Shown: one piece after another, positions 27,657-35,283 of the stretch
Position numbering within the stretch: the stretch's first letter is position 1
How the letters are laid out: the number at the start of each line of letters is the position of its first letter
Source of the DNA: Acidithiobacillus sp. HP-2
Lineage (GTDB): Bacteria; Pseudomonadota; Gammaproteobacteria; Acidithiobacillales; Acidithiobacillaceae
DNA length: 64,000 nucleotides
NCBI RefSeq assembly: GCF_015100155.1
Contig: NZ_JACKZA010000015.1
Span: 1 to 64,000, forward strand
Direction: 5' to 3'
Position numbers and translations under genes: made by a program
Notes under the pieces: generated by a model
What the model saw: the letters and a program-made list of their open reading frames with translations, nothing else
Databases searched by the model: none
What the model was told of the DNA's origin: nothing

Positions 27657-29966
27657 ATGAGTCCTGAATCCGGTTCTTCCATTCATACCTGCAGCGGGCT
27701 CAGCAGTGCCGAGGCGCAAAAACGTCTGACACAATACGGACCCAATGCCGTAGTCGAAGAAGCGCCCAAAACCTGGCTGTTGTTCCTTCACAAATTCTGG
27801 GCACCGGTTCCCTGGATGCTGGAAGCCACCTTTGTTCTGGAGGTGCTGCTGACCAAGTGGCCGGAAGCCATCATCATCGCCCTGCTTTTACTTTTTAACG
27901 GAATACTGGGCTTCAGCCAGGAACGCAAAGCCCAAAACGCCTTGGCCCTGCTGCGCGAACGCCTGCTCATCCAGGCCCGGGTGTGCCGGGATGGCAACTG
28001 GCAGACTCTGGCGGCCGCCGATCTGGTTCCGGGTGATCTGGTGCATGTGCGCGTGGGGGATATTGTTCCCGCCGATCTGCACCTGACAGATGGCAATGTT
28101 CTGGTCGATCAATCCGCACTGACCGGAGAATCCATGCCGGTGGATTGCACGGCAGACAGTACCCTGTATTCCGCCTCCATTGTAAAACGCGGGGAGGCCA
28201 GTGGAGAAGTCACCGCTACCGGGGCCAAAAGCTATTTCGGTAAAACCGCCGAACTGGTCCGTGGCGCGGGTGCCAAAAGCCATCTGGAAGAGTTGGTTCT
28301 CAGCATTGTCCGCTATCTGGTCGCCATGGACGTTCTGCTGGTGCTCGCCATTCTCGCCTATGCCATGGTGCAACAAATCCCGCTCGCCAACATTTTACCC
28401 TTCGCCTTGATTTTGCTGGTCGCCTCGGTGCCCGTCGCCCTGCCCGCCACCTTCACCCTCGCCACCGCCATTGCCTCCCTGCATCTGGTTCATCGCGGAG
28501 TGCTGGTGACCCGCCTGGCCGCCGTGGAAGAGGCAGCGGCCATGAACGATTTGTGCAGTGATAAAACCGGCACCCTCACTCAGAATTGTCTCAGCCTCAG
28601 CCAGCTTCAGCCCTGGCCGGATGTCAAAGAGGAGGACTTACTGCGTATGGCCGCCCTGGCCAGTGATAGTTCTACCCAGGATCCCATTGATTTGGCCATT
28701 CTCCAGGAAGCTGAGAAAAGGCAAATCAGTTCGCCAGCCCGTGCGCAGTTCGTGCCTTTTGATCCGACCAGCAAGCGGTCTGAAGGCACCTTTACCCAAG
28801 ATGGTAATCTGTGGCGTGTCATGAAGGGCAGCCCGCAAATCATTGCCAAGCTCTGTGGGAATGCAGACTGGGAAAGTCGCACTGCAGAATTAGCCACCAG
28901 CGGCGCACGGGTGCTGGCGGTCGCGGCAGGGCCCGATGGCCAGCCCCGCTTTTTGGGCTTGCTGGCTCTCTCAGACCCTATTCGTTCCGATGCCAAGGAC
29001 GTGGTGCAACAACTCCAGAAACTGGGCGTGAAGGTTCGGATGGTCACGGGAGACAGCGTCCAGACCGCACAAAGCGTCGCCAGCACTCTCGGGATTGACG
29101 GTCAGGTTTGCGCGCGGGACCAAATCACCGAAGATTGTGGGGTTTATGCCGGGGTCTTCCCGGCCGACAAGTTTCATCTGGTCCAGGGGCTGCAAAAAAA
29201 GGGCCGGATTGTCGGCATGACCGGTGATGGGGTGAATGACGCCCCCGCACTCAAGCAGGCGGAAATGGGGGTAGCGGTGGAAAGCGCCACCGATGTGGCC
29301 AAGGCCGCTGCCAGCATTGTGCTGACCACCCCCGGGCTGCAGGGGGTACTGGAGGCAGTCATCACCGGCCGCCGCGTTTACCAGCGCATGCTCACCTATA
29401 CCCTGAACAAGATTGTCAAGGTCTTTCAGGTCGCCCTGTTCCTGAGTCTCGGGTTTTTACTCTTCCGCAGCTTTGTGGTCACTCCCCTGCTGGTCCTGTT
29501 GCTGCTCTTTGCCAACGATTTTGTGACCATGTCCCTGGCCGAAGATAACGTCCGTCCCTCGCCCCAACCGGATCGCTGGGCAATCCGGACCCTGGTCTTT
29601 TCCTCTCTCGCTGTCGCTATCGCCTGGCTCGTCTATATATTTGCGGTCTATGCCGTGGGCCGTAGCCTCCTTCTGCCTACCCCCTCAGTCCAGACCCTGG
29701 ATTTTCTCGGCCTGGTATTTTCGGGCCTCGCCAATGTCTTTCTGGTCCGCGAGCGCGGTCACCTCTGGGCATCCCGCCCCGGAACATTCCTCAGCGTCGC
29801 CAGTCTGGTAGACATCCTGATTGTCAGTTTTCTGGCCATCATGGGTTGGTTGATGGCCCCTATCCCCTGGATGATGGTTCTTTACCTGCTGGGAGCGACT
29901 GTTGTCTACACGCTGTTGCTGGACCAGATCAAGGTTCCTCTGCTACAAAAACTGACGCATGCTTAA
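27657..29966 (+). CDS. P-type H+-transporting ATPase (P3A type), copy 2
   Basis: Starting at the ATG at 27657 (after AGGAA) gives 769 residues, shorter than copy 1 by about 90. Phosphorylation site DKTGTLT (D302), LTGESMPV, MTGDGVNDAPALKQAEMGVAV and WAPVPWMLEATFVLEVLL match the plasma-membrane H+-ATPase class. The C-terminal region is reduced relative to copy 1, in which regulatory tails of P3A pumps lie. Because it sits at the far end of the PDH-acetate-glycolysis series, the two pumps bracket the cluster. It likely uses ATP for proton export. Confidence 0.9.
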   Translation: MSPESGSSIHTCSGLSSAEAQKRLTQYGPNAVVEEAPKTWLLFLHKFWAPVPWMLEATFVLEVLLTKWPEAIIIALLLLFNGILGFSQERKAQNALALLRERLLIQARVCRDGNWQTLAAADLVPGDLVHVRVGDIVPADLHLTDGNVLVDQSALTGESMPVDCTADSTLYSASIVKRGEASGEVTATGAKSYFGKTAELVRGAGAKSHLEELVLSIVRYLVAMDVLLVLAILAYAMVQQIPLANILPFALILLVASVPVALPATFTLATAIASLHLVHRGVLVTRLAAVEEAAAMNDLCSDKTGTLTQNCLSLSQLQPWPDVKEEDLLRMAALASDSSTQDPIDLAILQEAEKRQISSPARAQFVPFDPTSKRSEGTFTQDGNLWRVMKGSPQIIAKLCGNADWESRTAELATSGARVLAVAAGPDGQPRFLGLLALSDPIRSDAKDVVQQLQKLGVKVRMVTGDSVQTAQSVASTLGIDGQVCARDQITEDCGVYAGVFPADKFHLVQGLQKKGRIVGMTGDGVNDAPALKQAEMGVAVESATDVAKAAASIVLTTPGLQGVLEAVITGRRVYQRMLTYTLNKIVKVFQVALFLSLGFLLFRSFVVTPLLVLLLLFANDFVTMSLAEDNVRPSPQPDRWAIRTLVFSSLAVAIAWLVYIFAVYAVGRSLLLPTPSVQTLDFLGLVFSGLANVFLVRERGHLWASRPGTFLSVASLVDILIVSFLAIMGWLMAPIPWMMVLYLLGATVVYTLLLDQIKVPLLQKLTHA

Positions 29967-29993
29967 GCATTTTATCTGGAGCACAGAAATACC

Positions 29994-30509
29994 ATGATCG
30001 CAAAGTCACGTCATTTTCATCTTCAGATCGTCGATGTGCATGGCGAAATCTATACTGGTCTAGCCACTTTTGTGGTTGTGCCCGGTGAATTGGGTGAACT
30101 GGGCATTTTGGCCGGTCATGCACCGTTAATCAGCATTCTCAAGGCTGGCGAGTTACGCATCACCCCCGTTGAAGGACCGCCGGAAATTCTTTTCATTGAA
30201 GGCGGAATGGCAGAAGTTCAGCACGAAATGGTGACGGTTCTGGCCAACAACGGACTACGCGTCAGCGATATTGACCCCAAACTCAGCCAAAATCGTATCA
30301 GCGCCGCTGAGCGTATCCTGAAAGAGCGTAAGGCTTCAGAAATGGATTTTGTCGCCGCTGAATTGGCTTTGCAAAGTGAACTGGCCAAGCTCAGGGCCTT
30401 TCAAAAATATCAGCAGGCAAGCCCGGGAAATGAAAAGCGGGAATATGACTGGGAACGCCCCCCTCTGGAAGGCGTCCCGAATATTAATGTACAAGCACTG
30501 GAAGACTGA
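29994..30509 (+). CDS. Orphan ATP synthase epsilon-like subunit (AtpC-like)
   Basis: The 171-residue protein shows the AtpC beta-sandwich pattern: FHLQIVDVHGEIYTGLATFVVVPGELGELGILAGHAPLISIL, then PPEILFIEGGMAEVQHEMVTVLAN. The helical C-terminal part is longer than usual and ends in a charged tail (about residues 145-171). No other ATP synthase gene is nearby. It follows the second H+-ATPase by 28 bp and may regulate a proton pump or serve as an alternative epsilon subunit. Its role is unknown; the family assignment is strong by motif. Confidence 0.82.
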   Translation: MIAKSRHFHLQIVDVHGEIYTGLATFVVVPGELGELGILAGHAPLISILKAGELRITPVEGPPEILFIEGGMAEVQHEMVTVLANNGLRVSDIDPKLSQNRISAAERILKERKASEMDFVAAELALQSELAKLRAFQKYQQASPGNEKREYDWERPPLEGVPNINVQALED

Positions 30510-30550
30510 ATCTTGCGAATGAGTCGCTGACAGGCCCAGAACGAGCGATC

Positions 30551-31030
30551 TTATAAAACCCGGACATACTCAGCGGGCAACGGACTTTCCTGTTGCGCCT
30601 GCTGTTCACCATGGGCCACGAACAAATTGATCACTTGTCCGTGGGCCTGAATCAGGGTCACCACATTGGGATCATCGCTACGTTCTTCAATCATCACACC
30701 ATCTGGAAGCAGGCTGACTTCCATATGCACTTTGTCATGTTGAGCAAACAACTCGGCGAAAGCCGGATCCCAAAAACGCAGACCAAAATTTTCGTGCAAG
30801 CGCTGTTTCATGGCAGGGACGTGATCATGCAATAAAGTGACCACTTCCGGATTGTGCGAACGGGTTCGCGAGCGAATCCCATCGGGCAGGATTTCCAGAT
30901 CACGCTGAATATCATTGTGCAGCGCCAGAAGGCGATGGAAAACATTCTGGTCATGCTGATGACGGGCAGCCCGGACAGGATCACGACCTGCCCCACGCAT
31001 GCCAACATGCATATTTTGTTGTGGAAACAT
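30551..31030 (-). CDS. LPDGV-repeat protein of unknown function, copy 2
   Basis: This 159-residue product is a paralogue of the 900-1457 protein without a Tat signal. Two repeats are visible: EILPDGIRSRTRSHNPEVVTLLHDHVPAM and SLLPDGVMIEERSDDPNVVTLIQAHGQVI. The first part has MHVGMRG and many His. As no export signal is seen, it is probably cytoplasmic while its relative is periplasmic. It is on the minus strand downstream of the second FNR-like gene (167 bp away), mirroring the first locus in gene content. Family name and function are not recognised. Confidence 0.68.
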   Translation of the reverse strand: MFPQQNMHVGMRGAGRDPVRAARHQHDQNVFHRLLALHNDIQRDLEILPDGIRSRTRSHNPEVVTLLHDHVPAMKQRLHENFGLRFWDPAFAELFAQHDKVHMEVSLLPDGVMIEERSDDPNVVTLIQAHGQVINLFVAHGEQQAQQESPLPAEYVRVL

Positions 31031-31197
31031 AGGGATACTCCTAAAGTTAAGTCTATACGCCGCCCAGACGATTTGCCGGGGCGGCTACATCAATCATTTT
31101 TGATATCTGCTGAATACAACCTCATCAGAACTTACTCAGTGGAGAGTATCCTGCAGCCACCGCTGAACGGCATTGAGAAAAATCAATTTTGACTGAT

Positions 31198-31905
31198 TTA
31201 GTCGGATTTATGCGCATCAGGCATGCCAGCAATATGTGCAAGACTTGTTGGTTTCAAGATTTCCAGTTGACCGCCCTGCTCCTGAATCAATGCCTGACGC
31301 TTGAAATCTGCCATAATCCGACTGACATGCTCGGTAGAAAGCCCCAGAAAGGCGGCGATATCTGTTCGCGTCAACGGGAAAGGCAAACTGCGCAATTGCG
31401 GATAGCGCTGCGACCATTGCAGCAAAAAAGTCGCCAGACGCGCCTCAGCCCGTTTGGCACCCAACTCGACAATCTGCTCTTCACTGCTTTGCAGAGCGTC
31501 CTGCCAGCGCTGCAAAATAGCTGCCTGAACTTTGGGTAATCGTTCCGACAAGCGCTGGAGTTCTGCCAGATCCAGCCGGCAGAGCTGACTCGGCGCCAGT
31601 GCAATGGCCGTATGACGATGAGGCTCGCCCTGCATACCTTCAAAACCCAGTAGGTCGCCATGATGAAGAATACGAACGATGACTTCCTGACCGTTTCCCA
31701 GAGATTTTGACAACTTTACTGCACCTTCCCGCAGGGTATAGGCATATCGGGCGGGTTCTCCAGTCCGATATAGAACTGCCCCGTGCCCGGATTCCATATC
31801 CTCTACTTCCATACCCAGACTACAGAGCTCTTCGGGGGTCAATCCGGCAAAAATGCTTTGGGCGCGCATGCGACATCGCTGACAATCGGAGCGTTTATGG
31901 TTCAT
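31198..31905 (-). CDS. FNR/CRP-family transcription regulator (copy 2)
   Basis: A 235-residue paralogue of the regulator at 7892-8608. N-terminal C8 and C11 and internal C109 correspond to three of the four Fnr cluster ligands, and the fourth place (C29 in E. coli) is Ser17. The recognition helix FLGLSTEHVSRIMADF retains the Glu (E192), Ser (S195) and Arg (R196) that contact DNA in Fnr, unlike copy 1, where the Glu is Ala. It is transcribed in the same direction as the SPOR gene 27 bp upstream of it and faces away from the truncated cydA. A redox or oxygen regulator is the likely role. Confidence 0.85.
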   Translation of the reverse strand: MNHKRSDCQRCRMRAQSIFAGLTPEELCSLGMEVEDMESGHGAVLYRTGEPARYAYTLREGAVKLSKSLGNGQEVIVRILHHGDLLGFEGMQGEPHRHTAIALAPSQLCRLDLAELQRLSERLPKVQAAILQRWQDALQSSEEQIVELGAKRAEARLATFLLQWSQRYPQLRSLPFPLTRTDIAAFLGLSTEHVSRIMADFKRQALIQEQGGQLEILKPTSLAHIAGMPDAHKSD

Positions 31906-31932
31906 AACTACCTGAAAAAATATGCCGCACCT

Positions 31933-32547
31933 TTACTCAGGTGCCCAGTACTGCGGATAAGCGCCTTGCTGTCCCGATTTTTTGCCAATTCCCATGGCTG
32001 CTGATCCCGCATCACTTTTACTGGATTGTGGCCCTACCAGTACCCGAAACAGATGGTTGACGGAAAGTGTCCCCACGCAGGCTTTGACACCCGCTTTCCC
32101 GACTTCCTGAAGCAATTGCTCCGCCATAGTGACTTTTCCAAAAGCACCCAGTTGCACATACCAACCCGCCCGCTGACAAGCATGGGGAATGGGTACCGGT
32201 TTAACAGATGCGGGAACGGCTGCTGCAACTTTGGCAGGACTTGTAGATGACATGGCAGGCACCGGTAAAGAAGGCGATCTGGTTGCCGAAGTCAGCAACA
32301 GCGTTTTGGCTGTGGATACTGCTGAACCGGTAGCGGCAAGCGTTTTCGGCAAGGTCAGGAATACACTGGTGGCACCTGAAGTGGTCATTTTGGCTTTCCC
32401 GGATTCGGAAACCAATGCACTTTTCCAGATAAAGGACACAGCCAACAAAATGACCAGCAAAAAAATAATGAAAAGCAGTACACCCAAACGCTTGTGCCCG
32501 GTCTGCATCTCCCGGGTCGGTCTGGCGACATTATCTGTATTTTTCAT
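31933..32547 (-). CDS. SPOR-domain membrane protein
   Basis: From the ATG at 32547 the product has about 204 residues: a short cytoplasmic part, one membrane helix (LGVLLFIIFLLVILLAVSFIW), a Ser/Thr/Ala-rich linker and a C-terminal SPOR domain beginning at GWYVQLGAFGKVTMAEQLLQEV. SPOR domains bind denuded peptidoglycan and localise to division sites. An in-frame TTG start at 32586 is possible. It is divergent from the truncated cydA; whether it belongs functionally with the FNR-like gene downstream is not clear. Confidence 0.78.
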   Translation of the reverse strand: MKNTDNVARPTREMQTGHKRLGVLLFIIFLLVILLAVSFIWKSALVSESGKAKMTTSGATSVFLTLPKTLAATGSAVSTAKTLLLTSATRSPSLPVPAMSSTSPAKVAAAVPASVKPVPIPHACQRAGWYVQLGAFGKVTMAEQLLQEVGKAGVKACVGTLSVNHLFRVLVGPQSSKSDAGSAAMGIGKKSGQQGAYPQYWAPE

Positions 32548-32637
32548 GTGTTTTTGGCGGTTCACCCGCACTCCGAAGCTCACCAAGATATGCCCATACT
32601 ACAATTTTGGTCGGCACAAGCCTAGCTTGAAGAAACT

Positions 32638-32694
32638 GGTTTATATAACCCACTGCGGTTGATATGAACCAGTGCATCATGAGTGAAATGAACC
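32638..32694 (+). promoter_or_regulatory. Tandem GGTT-N-ATAT-N-AACC sites upstream of second cydA
   Basis: Three 14-bp sites are visible: GGTTTATATAACCC (32638-32651, one mismatch from the palindrome at 12056), GGTTGATATGAACC (32657-32670) and the weaker GAGTGAAATGAACC (32681-32694). They lie 142-198 bp before the cydA copy at 32836 and also upstream of the divergent SPOR gene. The matching palindrome at 12056-12069 occupies a similar place upstream of intact cydA. A common regulator is the simplest reading. Confidence 0.6.
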
Positions 32695-32835
32695 AAAAAT
32701 AGCGGTTGAATCATCTAATAATAATATAAGATTATGTTTTTATGTGAACATAACCCGAGCAAATCAGTCAGGAACAAAAGATGCTTTTATCCTAGGCAGC
32801 AACACCTAAAAACAACCGTTCACGAGGATTCAACT

Positions 32836-33393
32836 ATGATTATTGAAGACACTTTACCCGTGCTTCTCAGTCGCCTCGATTTTGCCTTCATCACCTCCAT
32901 GCATATTCTCTGGACTCCGGTGACCATTGGCATGTCGTGGCTGCTATTTTTTCTGGAAGTAGCCTGGCTGAAGACCGGCAATGAACACTGGTACCGCCTG
33001 CAGCGCTTCTTTGAAAAGCTGTTTATCGTCAATTTCGGCGCTGGTGTGGCCACGGGCGTGACCATGGAAATGGCCTTCGGCATTTTGTACGGCCCTTTCT
33101 CCCAGGCTGTTGGCCCTTTTTTCGGAAACATTCTCGGCTTTGAAACCATCACCGCCTTCATGTACGAGGCCGGCTTCATTGGCCTGATGATTTTTGGCTG
33201 GGGCAAAATCGGCAAGGGCATGCATGCTTTTGCCACCTTCAACGTGGCCCTTTCATCCAGTCTTTCAGCCATGTGGATTCTGGTCGCCAATGGCTGGATG
33301 CAGTCTCCCACCGGAATTCAACTGAAAGATGGACTGTTTCAGGTCACCAACTGGTGGCAAGCCATTTTTAACCCGAACTTTAACCAAAAATAG
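32836..33393 (+). pseudogene. cydA: Truncated cytochrome bd subunit I (second cydA)
   Basis: The frame encodes 185 residues nearly identical in pattern to the first 178 of intact CydA (LSRLDFAFITSMHILW, NFGAGVATGVTMEM, GLFQVTNWWQAIFN), then diverges into NPNFNQK and a stop. The second haem His, the Q-loop and GRQPW motif are missing, as is any cydB. The IS200-type element starts only a few bases after the stop, so insertion with deletion of the 3' half is the likely cause. Start and upstream operator sites are intact. A stable protein of four helices cannot be excluded but would not be a functional oxidase. Confidence 0.88.
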
Positions 33394-33398
33394 GAAAT

Positions 33399-34037
33399 CC
33401 CCCGGCTCTGCCGGGGTGACAGTAGATGTTTGACATATAGGGGAGTCCATCGGAGAACCGACGTTGTGAGCCGCCAAGCACACGATGAAGGAGAAACCGA
33501 TGGACGAAGGATTGAGCCTAAGGCACAGCAAGTGAGAGTGCAAATATCACATAGTATTTATTCCGAAGTGCCGACGTAGGGTGTTGTACGGTCAGTTACG
33601 GAATGATCTTGGGGAGGTATTTCGGGCTTTGGCCCGGCATAAGGAAAGCCGGATAGAAGAAGGGCATCTGATGGTAGACCATGTTCATATGCTGATTTCG
33701 ATACCGCCGAAGTACGCAGTATCCAGTGTGGTGGGTTACATCAAGGGCAAGAGCGCGATCCATATAGCGCGGACTTACGGTGAACGGAAGCGTAATTTCG
33801 TGGGCCAGCATTTTTGGGCGCGTGGGTATTTTGTATCGACGGTGGGTAGAGATGAGGCGATGATTCGAGATTATATTCGCCATCAGGAAAAAGAGGATGA
33901 ACGAGTAGATCAGTTGAACATATGGAGTTGATCCGGGCCACCCAGTGGTGGCGCCAAAACTGAGGGGCCGCGTTAGCGTCCCCGTTTTAAGCCGCTTTGA
34001 GCGGCTCACGAACTAAAGCTCCCGGCTTTGCCGGGAG
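33399..34037 (+). mobile_element. IS200/IS605-type insertion element
   Basis: Hairpins flank the transposase gene: left CCCCGG-CTCTG-CCGGGG (33400-33416) and right CTCCCGG-CTTTG-CCGGGAG (34019-34037), with another hairpin at 33991-34005 (GCCGC-TTTGA-GCGGC). Sub-terminal hairpins with no terminal inverted repeats or target duplications are characteristic of this single-strand transposing family. The element interrupts the second cydA locus; no remnant of cydA's 3' half is found on the right. The exact tips were not resolved. There is no TnpB gene, so it is of the IS200-like, TnpA-only type. Confidence 0.8.
33500..33931 (+). pseudogene. tnpA: IS200-type TnpA transposase with internal stop
   Basis: The reading frame from ATG 33500 begins MDEGLSLRHSK, meets a TGA at 33533-33535, then goes on in the same frame as ECKYHIVFIPKCRRRVLYGQLR to the stop at 33931. 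Related transposases have Trp (TGG) at that point, so a single TGG to TGA change broke the gene. The HUH motif DHVHMLISIPPKY and the GYFVSTVG segment with the nearby catalytic Tyr in IRDYIRHQE are retained. Re-initiation downstream would lose the first strand and probably activity. Confidence 0.85.
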
Positions 34038-34082
34038 ATATTTACTTTTATTGGAAATTTTTACTTGCTCGGGGAGGGTTTT

Positions 34083-35210
34083 ATGCATCATCCGGAATCG
34101 TTTTTTGCTTATGGGCATGCTGCTGATCCAGATTGGCGGGTGGCTTTGGTGGCTGCACTGGATATGGCGGGCAGTCAGGCCCAAAGCGGAACCCTGGGTT
34201 TTTTGTATGTGTCTGACCTGTTTGAAGCAGACCTGCCTGAATTGCTGGCGCAACTGAATCAGCAACTGGATGTTAAACATTGGACGGGTTGTGTAGGCAT
34301 TGGAATTTGTGCCACAGGTCAGGAATATTTGGATACACCCGCTCTGGCATTGATGGTCACGGATATTCCCGAGGCGGAATTATCCATTTTTTCCGGAATG
34401 ACACCCTACCTGAGCGACCAGCCGCTCCAGGTTAACGGTGCAGCTCCTTATTTTGCCGTTGTGCATGGTGACACCGCCACGCCTGAATTACCCGACCTGG
34501 TGCGGGATCTGGCCGGAAAAACCCAGAGCGGGTTTATCACTGGCGGACTCAGCAGTACGCGCGGAAAGGGCGGGCAATTGGCCGATAAAGCGGTTCATGG
34601 TGGTTTAAGTGGTGTTCTTTTCAGCGAAAAAGTGGCCATTGCCACCCGTCTTTCCCAGGGTTGCAGTCCCATTGGTCCCCTTCATGAAATCGGTGAGGCT
34701 AAAAGCAACATTGTTGGCACCCTCGACAAACGCCCCGCTCTGGATGTGTTATACGAAGAAATTGGGGAGATCCTCGCCCGGGATTTACAGAAGGCGGCCG
34801 GTTTTATTTTTGTCGCCTTGCCCGTAGCCAATGATGATCGCGGCGATTACACCGTCCGCAATCTGATTGGTGTGGACACGGATCGTAAATTGATGGCGAT
34901 TGGTGAATATGTGGAATCCGGTCAATCGCTGATGTTTTGCAAGCGCGATGGCACTACGGCCCGGGAAGATTTGTTGCGGATGCTGACAGACCTGAAGAAA
35001 CTGGTGGCTGGTCGAAACATTCGTGGCGGCTTGTATTTTTCCTGTCTGGGCAGAGGCGAAGGGCTGTTTGGCCCCGATTCTGCGGAGTTGCGTCTGATTG
35101 AGGAGCAACTAGGCCATTTTCCGCTGGTTGGTTTTTTTGCGAATGGCGAAATTTCTCATGATAAAATATACGGTTATACCGGAGTGCTGACGCTTTTTCT
35201 GGGTGACTGA
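34083..35210 (+). CDS. FIST-domain sensor-like protein
   Basis: The start is the ATG at 34083 after GGGGAGGG. The 375-residue product has FIST N and FIST C patterns: GFLYVSDLFEADLPELLAQLNQQL, WTGCVGIGICATGQEY, SQGCSPIGPLHEIGEA and the C-terminal CLGRGEGLFGPDSAELRLIEEQLGHFPLVGFFANGEI. FIST domains are thought to bind small ligands such as amino acids and often sit in signalling proteins; here it is a stand-alone protein. It lies directly before cydDC (73-bp gap), which suggests a link with the thiol exporter, but no function is demonstrated. Confidence 0.85.
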   Translation: MHHPESFFAYGHAADPDWRVALVAALDMAGSQAQSGTLGFLYVSDLFEADLPELLAQLNQQLDVKHWTGCVGIGICATGQEYLDTPALALMVTDIPEAELSIFSGMTPYLSDQPLQVNGAAPYFAVVHGDTATPELPDLVRDLAGKTQSGFITGGLSSTRGKGGQLADKAVHGGLSGVLFSEKVAIATRLSQGCSPIGPLHEIGEAKSNIVGTLDKRPALDVLYEEIGEILARDLQKAAGFIFVALPVANDDRGDYTVRNLIGVDTDRKLMAIGEYVESGQSLMFCKRDGTTAREDLLRMLTDLKKLVAGRNIRGGLYFSCLGRGEGLFGPDSAELRLIEEQLGHFPLVGFFANGEISHDKIYGYTGVLTLFLGD

Positions 35211-35283
35211 GGTCTGCATACCGGTCTGCAGGGTGAGGAAAGTACGACGCTGTGCTAAAGTGCATCCAGTATATTAGAGGTTG

